A stretch of DNA of 29,332 nucleotides. Origin: Lachnospiraceae bacterium UBA3692. Its GTDB lineage: Bacteria; Bacillota; Clostridia; Lachnospirales; Lachnospiraceae. Shown piece after piece: positions 18,234 through 26,993 of this stretch (positions are counted from its first letter, which is position 1; each line of letters starts with the position of its first letter). The notes under the pieces were generated by a model that was given only the letters and a program-made list of their open reading frames with translations, had not been told where the DNA came from and searched no databases. The stretch lies in NCBI GenBank assembly GCA_002372815.1, contig DFIR01000090.1:1-29332 (forward strand), given 5' to 3'. Position numbers and translations under genes: made by a program.

Positions 18234-19417
18234 AAGGCGGTCAGACAGTGGCAAGCGAATCCGGCGTGTACAGAAAAAAGGCATATCTGATCCTGGAGGA
18301 CGGCAGCATCTACACGGGCAGCGCGATCGGCGCCGACCGGGAGGTGATCGCGGAGATCGTCTTCAACACCTCCATGACCGGCTATCAGGAGATCCTCACG
18401 GACCCGTCCTACGCCGGCCAGGCAGTGGTGATGACCTATCCCCTGATCGGCAACTACGGCGTGAGCGGGGAGGAGATGGAGAGCCGACGCCCCTGGGCGG
18501 AGGCGCTGCTGGTGCGCCAGTTCTCCCGGATCCCCAGCAACTGGCATGCGGAGGGGACCCTGCAGGCTTTTCTCGAGCGCTATGACGTGCCCGGGATCGA
18601 GGGGATCGACACCCGGAGTCTGACCCGGCACCTGCGCGACCACGGCACCATGAACGGCTGCGTCACCACGGACTGCTATGCGGGGGAGGCGCTGGAGGAG
18701 CTCCTCCGGAAGATCCGGGCCTATCGCCCCGCCGGGGTGGTGCGCCGGACGACCTCCCGGGAGATCCATACAGTGCTGCCGGCCGCGGGGACCGGCGCAG
18801 GCTCCGCAGAGAGCGCAGCAGAAAGCACAGCCGGGAATCCTTCCGGACACGCCCTGCGCGTCGCCCTCCTGGATCTCGGGGCCAAGGACAGCATCGTCGA
18901 TTCCCTGGTCCGCCGCGGGTGCGAGGTGACGGTCTATCCCGCCTTTACGCCTGCGGAGAGGATCCTGGCGGACGCGCCGGACGGGATCATGCTCTCCAAC
19001 GGGCCCGGCGACCCGAAGGAGGATCCCGGGATCATACGGGAGGTCCGGCAGCTGTGCGAAGCGGATATCCCGCTGTTCGCCATCTGCCTGGGGCACCAGA
19101 TCGTGGCGCTGGCGGAGGGCGGCGACACATACAGACTGGGCTTCGGACACCGGGGCGGGAACCATCCCGTCAAGGACATGCAGACAGGGCGGACCCTGAT
19201 CACGACCCAGAACCACGGGTACGCGGTGGATGCGGGAAGCTTTGCCCGCGTGACGGCGGAGGAGTGGTTCCGCAACCTTCATGACGGGACCAACGAGGGC
19301 CTGCTGTATCCGGGACGGCGGATCCGCACCGTGCAGTTTCATCCGGAGGCGCGGCCGGGACCGGCGGATGCGGACGGACTGTTTGACGTTTTTATGGAAA
19401 TGATGGAGCAGAGGTGA
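18230..19417 (+). CDS. carA: Carbamoyl-phosphate synthase small subunit
   Basis: Glutamine amidotransferase subunit of carbamoyl-phosphate synthase, feeding pyrimidine and arginine synthesis. The N-terminal CPSase small domain includes YLILEDGS and FNTSMTGYQEILTDPSY. The class I amidotransferase domain has nucleophile Cys in ICLGHQ and His-Glu in FHPEA. A small Ala/Gly/Ser-rich linker (about residues 185-205) lies between domains. It is about 395 residues, slightly longer than typical (360-380). The start is uncertain: ATG 18230 overlaps the gltD stop, but GTG 18248 is also in frame. carB starts just after the stop, so the two subunits are co-expressed. Confidence 0.95.
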   Translation: MKGGQTVASESGVYRKKAYLILEDGSIYTGSAIGADREVIAEIVFNTSMTGYQEILTDPSYAGQAVVMTYPLIGNYGVSGEEMESRRPWAEALLVRQFSRIPSNWHAEGTLQAFLERYDVPGIEGIDTRSLTRHLRDHGTMNGCVTTDCYAGEALEELLRKIRAYRPAGVVRRTTSREIHTVLPAAGTGAGSAESAAESTAGNPSGHALRVALLDLGAKDSIVDSLVRRGCEVTVYPAFTPAERILADAPDGIMLSNGPGDPKEDPGIIREVRQLCEADIPLFAICLGHQIVALAEGGDTYRLGFGHRGGNHPVKDMQTGRTLITTQNHGYAVDAGSFARVTAEEWFRNLHDGTNEGLLYPGRRIRTVQFHPEARPGPADADGLFDVFMEMMEQR

Positions 19418-19419
19418 CT

Positions 19420-22400
19420 ATGCGTGACGCGACGATCAGAAAAGTGGCGGTGATCGGCTCCGGTCCGATCATCATCGGGCAGGCGGCGGAGTTTGACTAC
19501 GCCGGGACGCAGGCCTGCAGGGCACTGCGGGAGGAGGGGGTCTCCGTGGTCCTCCTCAATTCCAACCCGGCGACGATCATGACGGACCGGGACATCGCGG
19601 ACCGCGTCTATATCGAGCCGCTCACGGAAGAGACGCTCAAAGCCCTTCTCCTGAAGGAACGGCCGGATTCCCTTCTCGCCACGCTCGGCGGGCAGGCGGG
19701 ACTGAATCTGGCGATGGCCCTCTGGGAGGAGGGCTTCCTGCAGGAGCAGGGGATCCGCATCATAGGAACCGGGGCGGAGGCGATCCGCCGCGCGGAGGAC
19801 CGCCTCCTGTTCAAGGAGGCCATGGAGCGATGCGGGGAGCCTGTGGCAGCTTCGGAGATCGTCCACAGCGTGGAAGAGGGGCTGAAAGCCGCCGCCGGGA
19901 TCGGGTATCCGGTCGTCCTGCGGCCCGCCTACACGCTGGGCGGCAGCGGCGGCGGCATCGCTGCGGATCCGGACAGCTGCGCGCAGATCCTGGAGACAGG
20001 GCTGCGGCTGTCCCGCGTGCACGAGGTGCTGGTCGAGCGGAGCATCGCCGGCTGGAAGGAGATCGAATACGAGGTGGTCCGGGACGGCGCCGGCGGCGCC
20101 GTCACCGTCTGCAACATGGAAAACGTTGACCCCGTAGGCGTCCACACGGGGGACTCCATCGTGGTCGCCCCCTCGCAGACCCTCTCCGATCCTGATCACC
20201 AGATGCTGCGGTCCGCAGCGCTGCGGATCGTGCACGAACTGGAGATCCGGGGCGCCTGCAACGTACAGTTCGCCCTGCACCCGGACAGCCGGGAGTACTG
20301 CGTCATCGAGGTCAATCCCCGCGTGTCCCGCTCCTCGGCGCTCGCCTCGAAGGCGACAGGCTATCCGATCGCCAGAGTTTCTGCCCGGATCGCGCTAGGA
20401 TACCGGCTCGACGAGATCCGCAACACAGTGACGGGGAACACGACAGCCTGTTTTGAACCCATGCTGGATTACTGTGTGGTCAAGATGCCCCGGCTTCCTT
20501 TTGACAAGTTCCATTCCGCGCAGCACCGGCTCGGCACCCAGATGAAGGCGACCGGGGAGGTAATGGCGATCTCTGACAGTTTCGAAGGCGCGCTCATGAA
20601 GGCGGTCCGCTCGCTGGAGCAGCACACCGTGAGCCTGCTGCCGGCCGGACTCGCGCAGGTCCCTGATCAGGAGCTGCGCGGCCTTGTCGTGCAGGCGGAT
20701 GACCGCCGGCTGTGGGCTGTGGCGGAACTTCTGCGCCGCGGTGTGCAGCCGGAGGAGATCCGCGCCCTGACACAGATCGACCTGTGGTTTCTGGACCGGA
20801 TCCGCGCCATCGTGGAGATGGAGCAGCGCCTGCGGGACTGCGGACAGGACCGGCTGCCGGCGGAACTCCTGCGGGCTGCCAAGCGCATGGAATTCCCGGA
20901 CCGGACGATCGCGGCCCTGACCGGCAGGAGCGAAGAGGCAGTCCGCACGCAGAGAGAGGAGAGCGGCATCGTACCGTCCTACCGCATGGTGGACACCTGC
21001 GCGGCGGAGTTTGAGGCGGCGACACCGTATTTTTACTCGGTGTACGGCGTGGAGAATGAGGCGTGCCCTCTGCCTGCCGGACGCAGAAAGGTGCTGATCG
21101 TCGGATCCGGTCCCATCCGCATCGGGCAGGGGATCGAGTTTGATTTCTGCAGCGTCCACTGCACCTGGGCCTTCCGGAAGGAGGGGTGGGAGACCATCAT
21201 CGTCAACAACAATCCCGAGACGGTCTCGACGGACTTTGACATCGCGGACCGGCTCTACTTTGAGCCTCTGACGGCGGAGGACCTGCGGGCGATTGTCGCG
21301 GTCGAGCAGCCGGACGGCGCGGTGGTGCAGTTCGGCGGGCAGACGGCCATCGGACTGACGCGGGCCCTCATGGAGATGGGCGTGGAGATCCTGGGTACCT
21401 CTGCGGATGACGTGGACGCGGCCGAGGACCGGGAGCGCTTTGACCGGATCCTGGAGGAGACCGGGATCCGCAGGCCCGCGGGCAAGACGGTCTTCATGGT
21501 GGAGGAGGCGGTCGCCGCGGCGGAGGAACTGGGTTTTCCCGTGCTGGTGCGGCCCTCCTACGTGCTGGGAGGAGCAGGTATGCGGATCGCGGTGGACAGC
21601 CGCGACATCGTCGAGTACGTCGGCATGATCACGCAGGTGCGGCAGGAGCATCCCATCCTTGTGGACAAATACATCCGCGGCACAGAGGCGGAGGTGGACG
21701 CGGTCTGCGACGGGAAGGAGATCCTGATCCCCGGGATCATGGAGCACATCGAGCGGACCGGCATTCATTCCGGGGATTCCATCTCTGTCTATCCGCCCAG
21801 AACGCTCACGCCGGCAGCCAGGGAGAACCTGGTCCGCTATACGGAGGCGCTGGCCCGCGCCTTACATGTGCGGGGCATGATCAATATCCAGTTCATCGCC
21901 TGCGGCGACGAGGTCTACATCATCGAAGTCAATCCGCGCTCCTCCCGGACGGTCCCCTACATCTCCAAGGTGACGGGCATCCCGGTCATTCCGCTGGCTG
22001 TGGGGGTCCTCTGCGGGCACAGTATCCGGGCGCAGGGCTATGCGCCGGGCCTGCAGCCGGAGGCGGCTCTCTGCGCCGTGAAGATGCCGGTCTTCTCTTT
22101 CGAGAAACTGCAGGGGGCGGATACGACCCTGGGACCGGAGATGAAATCGACCGGCGAGTGCCTCGGCGTCTCGCCGGACTACCACCAGGCGCTGTACAAG
22201 GCTTTTCTGGGCGCCGGTATGCGCCTGCCGCAGACCAGGAAGATGATCATCACCGTGCGCGACCGGGACAAAGAGGAGATCCTGCCCGTCGCCCGCGCTT
22301 TCCGCCGCCTGGGCTACCAGATCTATGCCACGGCGGGGACCGCGCAGGCGCTCCGCAGCGGCGGCGTTGCCTGCGGATCGGTGCGCAAGGCGGAGGAGCT

Positions 22401-22731
22401 CTCCCCCAACATCCTCGATCTGGTGCTCTCGCACGAGATCGACCTCGTCATCGACACGCCGCACGACGGCGCCGCTGCTTCCAGAGACGGTTTCCGGATC
22501 CGCAGGATCGCGGTGGAGACAGGCGTCCACGTGCTCAGCGCCGTCGACACTGCGGCCGCGCTCGCCGAAGCCCTGCTCCATCACAGTGACATGCCGGATC
22601 CCGTCGATCTGGCCCATCCGGAGACTGCCGGCGGCGCGGTCTTTCACACAGATCAGCGGGAAGACGGTTCACTGCGTGAGCCGGTCAATCTGTGGCCCGG
22701 GCGGACCCCGTGGAAGAATCCTCATCCGTGA
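19420..22731 (+). CDS. carB: Carbamoyl-phosphate synthase large subunit
   Basis: Makes carbamoyl phosphate from bicarbonate, ammonia from CarA and two ATP. Two homologous halves start GSGPIIIGQAAEFDYAG and GSGPIRIGQGIEFDF, each with an ATP-grasp domain. The C-terminal MGS-like allosteric domain begins near ITVRDRDKEEI. It is about 1103 residues against roughly 1070 usual; the extra 30 or so residues at the C-terminus lie over a decayed hairpin repeat (22644-22680). ATG 19420 has AGAGG 5 nt upstream and sits two bases after the carA stop; GTG 19414 is an alternative. Confidence 0.96.
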   Translation: MRDATIRKVAVIGSGPIIIGQAAEFDYAGTQACRALREEGVSVVLLNSNPATIMTDRDIADRVYIEPLTEETLKALLLKERPDSLLATLGGQAGLNLAMALWEEGFLQEQGIRIIGTGAEAIRRAEDRLLFKEAMERCGEPVAASEIVHSVEEGLKAAAGIGYPVVLRPAYTLGGSGGGIAADPDSCAQILETGLRLSRVHEVLVERSIAGWKEIEYEVVRDGAGGAVTVCNMENVDPVGVHTGDSIVVAPSQTLSDPDHQMLRSAALRIVHELEIRGACNVQFALHPDSREYCVIEVNPRVSRSSALASKATGYPIARVSARIALGYRLDEIRNTVTGNTTACFEPMLDYCVVKMPRLPFDKFHSAQHRLGTQMKATGEVMAISDSFEGALMKAVRSLEQHTVSLLPAGLAQVPDQELRGLVVQADDRRLWAVAELLRRGVQPEEIRALTQIDLWFLDRIRAIVEMEQRLRDCGQDRLPAELLRAAKRMEFPDRTIAALTGRSEEAVRTQREESGIVPSYRMVDTCAAEFEAATPYFYSVYGVENEACPLPAGRRKVLIVGSGPIRIGQGIEFDFCSVHCTWAFRKEGWETIIVNNNPETVSTDFDIADRLYFEPLTAEDLRAIVAVEQPDGAVVQFGGQTAIGLTRALMEMGVEILGTSADDVDAAEDRERFDRILEETGIRRPAGKTVFMVEEAVAAAEELGFPVLVRPSYVLGGAGMRIAVDSRDIVEYVGMITQVRQEHPILVDKYIRGTEAEVDAVCDGKEILIPGIMEHIERTGIHSGDSISVYPPRTLTPAARENLVRYTEALARALHVRGMINIQFIACGDEVYIIEVNPRSSRTVPYISKVTGIPVIPLAVGVLCGHSIRAQGYAPGLQPEAALCAVKMPVFSFEKLQGADTTLGPEMKSTGECLGVSPDYHQALYKAFLGAGMRLPQTRKMIITVRDRDKEEILPVARAFRRLGYQIYATAGTAQALRSGGVACGSVRKAEELSPNILDLVLSHEIDLVIDTPHDGAAASRDGFRIRRIAVETGVHVLSAVDTAAALAEALLHHSDMPDPVDLAHPETAGGAVFHTDQREDGSLREPVNLWPGRTPWKNPHP

Positions 22732-22747
22732 GCGTTCTCTGTGTGAG
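22644..22747. repeat. Decayed hairpin repeat within the carB 3' end and before purF
   Basis: At 22644-22680, arms TCACACAG and CTGCGTGA (7 of 8 pair) enclose a 20-nt loop containing GACGGTTCA, close to the family loop. A half-site, GTTCTCTGTGTGAG, lies at 22734-22747 and runs into the GGAGGGAGG ribosome site of purF. These look like diverged family members; the loop is longer than the usual 11 nt. Confidence 0.45.
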
Positions 22748-22762
22748 GAGGGAGGCACTGCC

Positions 22763-24202
22763 ATGCATGAAGAGTGCGGTGTATTTGGAATCTGGACGCA
22801 GGACAGGCGGAAGATCGCGTGGAAAGTGTATTCCGGCCTCTATGCGCTTCAGCACAGAGGCCAGGAGAGCTGCGGGATCGCGGTCTCCTGCGACGGTGTT
22901 TTCCGCCACCAGAAGGAGAACGGTCTGGTGGGGGAAGTGTTCGACAGCCGGCGCCTGGAGCAGCTGGGAGAAGGGAACATCGCGGTCGGACACGTGCGAT
23001 ACTCTACGACCGGCGGGAAGAGCCACAGCAACATTCAGCCCATCGTCATCCGCCATATGAAGGGAAATCTGGCGCTGTGCCACAACGGAAACTTGGTCAA
23101 TGCCGGTGCGCTGCGGATGCAGCACGAGCTGAACGGAGGGATCTATCACGGCACCACGGACACAGAAACGATCATCTATACCATCGTGTCCGAACGACTC
23201 AGAACGGCCTCCACAGAGGAGGCCGTCCATCGTGCTATGATTAAACTGCAGGGAGCATACTCCTGCGTCCTGATGACTGCGACGAAGCTGATCGCTTTCC
23301 GGGACCCCTGCGGCTTCCGGCCGCTGTGCTGGGGGCAGACGCCGGCAGGAGACTGCGTCGTCGCGTCGGAATCCTGTGCGCTGGATGCCGTCGGAGCTGC
23401 GCTGATCCGGGATATAGAACCGGGAGAGATCCTCGTGATCGGAGAGGAGGGGGTGATCTCAGACCGCCGCCTGTGCGGAAACGCGCCGTCCCTGTGTGTC
23501 TTCGAGTATATTTACTTCGCGAGGCCGGATTCCGTCATAGAGGGCGCCCCTGTCCATCTGACCCGTCTGCGGGCAGGCCGCTTTCTAGCCGGGGAGGACC
23601 CGGTGGATGCCGATGTGGTCGTGGGTGTCCCGGACTCCGGGATCGACGCCGCGCTTGGATACGCACAGGAGAGCGGCATTCCTTACGGCGTCGGCTTTTT
23701 GAAGAACAAGTATATCGGGCGGAGTTTTATCGCACCGAGCCAGGAACTGCGGGAGACAGCCGTCAGGATCAAGCTGAACGTGATCCGGGACAGTGTGGCC
23801 GGCAAACGGGTCGTGCTGATCGACGATTCGATCGTCCGGGGGACGACCAGCGGGCGGATCGTGCGGCTGCTTCGTGAAGCCGGGGCAAAGGAGGTCCACA
23901 TGCGCATCTCCTCTCCGCCGTTTCGCCACCCCTGCTATTTCGGGACGGATGTGGACAGCCGGGAAAACCTCATCGCATGCCGCCTCCCTTCCGCCGATGC
24001 CATCGCAGAAGAGATCGGCGCAGATTCCCTGGCCTTCCTGTCAGTGCAGGCGGCGCACCGCCTGACAGGGGAGGCATGCAGCTTCTGCGACGGATGCTTT
24101 TCGGGCAGGTATCCGATCCCCATTCCGGAAGATCAGGGGAAGAGCAAATTTGAGCAGCCCCTCCCCACAGCATATAAAAAACAGCATATTTCGTGCCACT
24201 GA
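22763..24202 (+). CDS. purF: Amidophosphoribosyltransferase
   Basis: First step of purine synthesis: PRPP plus glutamine to phosphoribosylamine. It is 479 residues. The Ntn nucleophile is C5 in MHEECGVFGI, so a four-residue propeptide must be cleaved. The phosphoribosyltransferase domain has the PRPP loop VLIDDSIVRGTTS. Cysteines C245, C391, C439 and C442 fit the 4Fe-4S cluster of the Bacillus-type enzyme. The start is set by GGAGGGAGG 7 nt upstream; the longer frame from 22325 is a shadow of carB. It follows carB by 31 bp, so probably the same transcript. It is unusual to find it here rather than in a pur operon. Confidence 0.96.
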   Translation: MHEECGVFGIWTQDRRKIAWKVYSGLYALQHRGQESCGIAVSCDGVFRHQKENGLVGEVFDSRRLEQLGEGNIAVGHVRYSTTGGKSHSNIQPIVIRHMKGNLALCHNGNLVNAGALRMQHELNGGIYHGTTDTETIIYTIVSERLRTASTEEAVHRAMIKLQGAYSCVLMTATKLIAFRDPCGFRPLCWGQTPAGDCVVASESCALDAVGAALIRDIEPGEILVIGEEGVISDRRLCGNAPSLCVFEYIYFARPDSVIEGAPVHLTRLRAGRFLAGEDPVDADVVVGVPDSGIDAALGYAQESGIPYGVGFLKNKYIGRSFIAPSQELRETAVRIKLNVIRDSVAGKRVVLIDDSIVRGTTSGRIVRLLREAGAKEVHMRISSPPFRHPCYFGTDVDSRENLIACRLPSADAIAEEIGADSLAFLSVQAAHRLTGEACSFCDGCFSGRYPIPIPEDQGKSKFEQPLPTAYKKQHISCH

Positions 24203-24209
24203 ACCTGTA

Positions 24210-24224
24210 TGGCTGTGCTATTGC
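24210..24224 (+). promoter_or_regulatory. Sigma-54-like promoter motif upstream of amt-PII
   Basis: TGGC at 24210-24213 and TTGC at 24221-24224 have the GG and GC dinucleotides at the -24/-12 spacing. It lies in the 226-bp gap before the ammonium channel. The intermediate bases do not add support, and RpoN presence cannot be seen here. Confidence 0.25.
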
Positions 24225-24300
24225 CTGAGAAAAACGAAATGTGGTACAACAGTTTGCGTAAGGTGAACAAAAACAGGATATCGTTTTTGTGGAACTTTAC

Positions 24301-24316
24301 GGGAAAGGCCTTTCCC
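24301..24316. repeat. Perfect 16-bp palindrome in the amt leader
   Basis: GGGAAAGGCCTTTCCC is self-complementary and lies 113 bp before the amt start, followed by another short inverted sequence (CCGGTGACCGG). It could be a protein operator or a leader stem. The rest of 24203-24428 shows no gene. Confidence 0.4.
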
Positions 24317-24428
24317 CGGTGACCGGTGCGCGGGCGGACGCGTCTGCGCGGGGGATCCCTGCAGCAGGAGACAGACAGACTGTCCCTGTGACAGAGGGTC
24401 CCATGTTTGACAAGGAAGGCGGTGTGTG

Positions 24429-26219
24429 ATGACACAGGAGATCTTATCGGCGATCACAGGGGAAGTTTACGGGGTATGGTTTCTGATCGGCGCTGCACTG
24501 GTGTTCTGGATGCAGGCCGGGTTCGCGATGGTGGAGACGGGGTTCACCAGAGCCAAGAACGCGGGCAACATTCTGATGAAGAACCTGATGGATTTCTGCA
24601 TCGGGACGGTGATGTTCATCCTGATCGGTTTCGGCCTGTTCCTGGGGGAGGACCTGGCCGGATTCATCGGAAAGCCGGGTTTTGACATTTTCACTTCTTA
24701 TGCGGAATTTGACTGGTCCAACTTTGTGTTCAACCTGGTATTCTGCGCGACGACAGCGACCATCGTGTCCGGTGCGATGGCGGAGAGGACCCGTTTCCTG
24801 TCCTACTGTGTCTATTCGGGCGTGATCTCGGCGGTCATCTACCCCGTCGAGGCGCACTGGACCTGGGGTGGCGGCTGGCTGGCGCAGATCGGTTTTCATG
24901 ATTTTGCCGGTTCCAACTGCATCCACATGGTCGGCGGCATCTGTGCCCTGATCGGCGCGTATCTCGTGGGTCCCCGGATCGGCAAGTTCACACGGGACAA
25001 GGACGGAAAAGTCACGAAGATCGGTGCCTTCCCGGGCCACAGTCTTCCGATCGGCTGCCTGGGCGTCTTCATCCTCTGGCTCGGCTGGTACGGGTTCAAC
25101 GGCGCAGCGGCCGTATCGATCCCGGAGATGGGCAGCATCTTCGTGACGACCACCATCGCGCCGTCCGTGGCGACCGTGGTCTGCATGGTCTTCACATGGA
25201 TCCGCTACGGCAAGCCCGACGTCTCCATGTGCCTGAATGCCTCCCTGGCGGGCCTGGTGGCGATCACGGCGCCGTGTGACGTCTGCGACGTTGCCGGCGC
25301 CATCCTGGTCGGCGCGGTATCCGGCGTGCTGGTGGTCTTCGGCGTCTGGCTCCTGGACAATGTCCTGCACGTGGATGATCCGGTCGGCGCGGTCGCGGTC
25401 CATTTCATGAACGGCGTCTGGGGCACTCTGTCCGTCGGGCTGATCGCGACACCTTCGGCACCGGCCTTTGCCAGGGGCATCGGCGACGGTGTGACCTACG
25501 GGGCCAACCAGATCGCGGGCGCCGGCCTGTTCTACGGCGGCGGATTCCGCCAGCTGGGGATCCAGTTCCTCGGCATGGCCGCCACAGCCGCCTGGACGGC
25601 GGTGACGATCACGGCGGCTTTTCTCATCATCCGGGCGATCTTCGGCCTGCGGGTGTCGGAAGAAGAGGAGATCCTCGGTCTGGACCGCACCGAACACGGT
25701 CTGCCTTCGGCATATGCAGGGTTCTCCATCGTGGATTTCTCCACCGGCATGTCTGTAAACGAGAACACGGACCTCGGACAGGAGGATTATGAGAGGGCGG
25801 ACGATCTGAGAAAAGACGCCGCGGTGCCGGTCGTCCGCACCGAGCAGATCGGCGGGCGTAACACAGGCATGTACAAGGTGTCCATCATCGCCCGGCATGC
25901 AGGCTTTGACAGGCTCAAGAAGGCCCTCAACGACCTCGGCGTCACCGGAATGACCGTGACCCAGGTCATGGGCTGCGGCATCCAGAAAGGCGCCGGCGAA
26001 CGCTACAGGGGCGTCGAGCTCGACGTGAACGTCCTGCCCAAGATGAAGGTGGAAGTCATCGTCGGCAACATCCCCGTGGACAGGGTGATCGAGGCTGCCA
26101 GAAAAGCTCTCTACACCGGCCACATCGGCGACGGCAAGATCTTCGTCTACGACGTGCAGCGGGTCGTCAAGGTCCGCACCGGCGAGGAGGACATGCAGGC
26201 GCTGCGGGACGTGGAGTAA
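24429..26219 (+). CDS. Ammonium channel (Amt) fused to a PII signal protein
   Basis: About 596 residues. Residues 1 to about 410 are an Amt/MEP/Rh channel with typical blocks such as QAGFAMVETGFTRAKNAGNI and AHWTWGGGW. A linker follows, then a complete PII (GlnB/GlnK) domain from M481 to the end. The PII T-loop reads GCGIQKGAGERYRGVE, keeping the tyrosine (Y526) that is uridylylated in enterobacterial PII. The B-loop region TGHIGDGKIFV and the final RTGEED are present. In separate-protein systems PII plugs Amt when glutamine is high; fusion makes this control intramolecular. ATG 24429 is used; GTG 24426 is an alternative with closer spacing to AAGG. A terminator made of hairpin repeats follows. 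Confidence 0.95.
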   Translation: MTQEILSAITGEVYGVWFLIGAALVFWMQAGFAMVETGFTRAKNAGNILMKNLMDFCIGTVMFILIGFGLFLGEDLAGFIGKPGFDIFTSYAEFDWSNFVFNLVFCATTATIVSGAMAERTRFLSYCVYSGVISAVIYPVEAHWTWGGGWLAQIGFHDFAGSNCIHMVGGICALIGAYLVGPRIGKFTRDKDGKVTKIGAFPGHSLPIGCLGVFILWLGWYGFNGAAAVSIPEMGSIFVTTTIAPSVATVVCMVFTWIRYGKPDVSMCLNASLAGLVAITAPCDVCDVAGAILVGAVSGVLVVFGVWLLDNVLHVDDPVGAVAVHFMNGVWGTLSVGLIATPSAPAFARGIGDGVTYGANQIAGAGLFYGGGFRQLGIQFLGMAATAAWTAVTITAAFLIIRAIFGLRVSEEEEILGLDRTEHGLPSAYAGFSIVDFSTGMSVNENTDLGQEDYERADDLRKDAAVPVVRTEQIGGRNTGMYKVSIIARHAGFDRLKKALNDLGVTGMTVTQVMGCGIQKGAGERYRGVELDVNVLPKMKVEVIVGNIPVDRVIEAARKALYTGHIGDGKIFVYDVQRVVKVRTGEEDMQALRDVE

Positions 26220-26231
26220 GACCGCGACGGA

Positions 26232-26310
26232 CCGCGCAGGGGACGGTTCTCCGCGCGGCTTCATCACAGTAAAGCCGCGCGGAGAACCGTCCCCTGCGCG
26301 CTTTTATATT
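26232..26310 (+). terminator. Inverted hairpin-repeat pair with U-tract after amt-PII
   Basis: Units 26232-26258 (loop GGGACGGTTCT) and 26275-26301 (loop AGAACCGTCCC) together make a perfect 29-bp inverted repeat (26233-26261 with 26272-26300) around a 10-nt loop. CTTTTATATTTTT follows. This is a strong intrinsic-terminator form. The linker CTTCATCACAGTAAAG recurs, reverse-complemented and slightly changed, between the repeats at 28250-28308. Confidence 0.75.
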
Positions 26311-26311
26311 T

Positions 26312-26340
26312 TTGACACTGTACCGGGAATCGGATATAGT
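26312..26340 (+). promoter_or_regulatory. Sigma-A promoter for the DUF2975 gene
   Basis: A perfect -35 TTGACA (26312-26317) and TATAGT (26335-26340) are separated by 17 nt. It directly follows the amt terminator and precedes the ATG by 42 bp. Confidence 0.75.
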
Positions 26341-26382
26341 AGAATCTGTCAAAGCAGTCTGTCTTTTGAAAGGGGTATTCTT

Positions 26383-26910
26383 ATGAAAGGCTATGCGAAT
26401 GTTTTGAATGTGCTTGTCAGGATCTGCTTCTGGCTCGTGGTCATCGGTATCGCGGTCCTCGGTCTCGGAACGGCGCTTCTCCTGATCAGTCCCGGCCTGC
26501 TGCCGGTGGATCTTTCAACTGTGCCGGGACTCACGGTGGGCGGCAATCCTGTCAACATGGAGCTTTTCTCGAGCTTCAGGACACCTATGATGATCCTCAT
26601 GGGGGCTGTTGTCGTACAGCTTGTGCTGCTGCTGGTCATGCTTTCGAAGATCAGTGCGGCACTGCAGGAAGTTATTGCGGAGACACCGTTCTCCGAGAAA
26701 TGCGGCAAGTCGCTGAATACTGCAGCGACTCTGACGCTGATCAGCGGGATCCTGTCGATCGTGATGAATTTCTATGCCGTCTTTGCTCTCAGCGATCTTT
26801 CCAACGGCAACGTGAGCGTACAGGTCAGAACCAGTCTCAGTTTTATCATTGCTTTCGTGTTTCTGAAGATGCTCGCGGGCATTGCGGCATTCGGACGGGG
26901 AGAGCAGTGA
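26383..26910 (+). CDS. DUF2975-like membrane protein
   Basis: A 175-residue hydrophobic protein with about four predicted membrane segments: near residues 12-37, 67-87, 112-135 and 150-170. It resembles DUF2975 family proteins of Firmicutes, whose role is not settled; they often lie next to a small Xre-type regulator, which is not present here. AAAGGGG lies 7 nt upstream of the ATG, and a strong own promoter precedes it, so it is transcribed independently of amt. It has lower GC than the flanking nitrogen genes by eye. No function is assigned. Confidence 0.7.
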   Translation: MKGYANVLNVLVRICFWLVVIGIAVLGLGTALLLISPGLLPVDLSTVPGLTVGGNPVNMELFSSFRTPMMILMGAVVVQLVLLLVMLSKISAALQEVIAETPFSEKCGKSLNTAATLTLISGILSIVMNFYAVFALSDLSNGNVSVQVRTSLSFIIAFVFLKMLAGIAAFGRGEQ

Positions 26911-26941
26911 CCGACAAACGACAGTAACTGCCGAATGAGAG

Positions 26942-26977
26942 GGAGAAGGGAGACAGAGAACTGTCTCCTTTCTCCTT
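26942..26977. promoter_or_regulatory. Purine/pyrimidine hairpin just upstream of azlC
   Basis: A 15-bp stem (26942-26956 with 26961-26975, one G-T wobble) closed by AGAA lies between the DUF2975 stop and the azlC start. It may terminate the DUF2975 transcript, although no U-tract follows, or form part of the azlC leader. The top holds ACAGAGAACTGTC, resembling the dispersed family loop, so it may be a diverged copy. Confidence 0.5.
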
Positions 26978-26993
26978 CATGATGAGGAGCTTT

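Noticed and set aside
22325..22762. N-terminal extension of purF overlapping carB
   Set aside because: It reads through the carB 3' end in another frame; PurF must have its Cys near the N-terminus, which fixes the start at 22763.
24340..24400. Further copy of the hairpin family near the amt start
   Set aside because: Short pieces such as CTGTCCCTGTG resemble the family, but no paired arms with an 11-nt loop are present.
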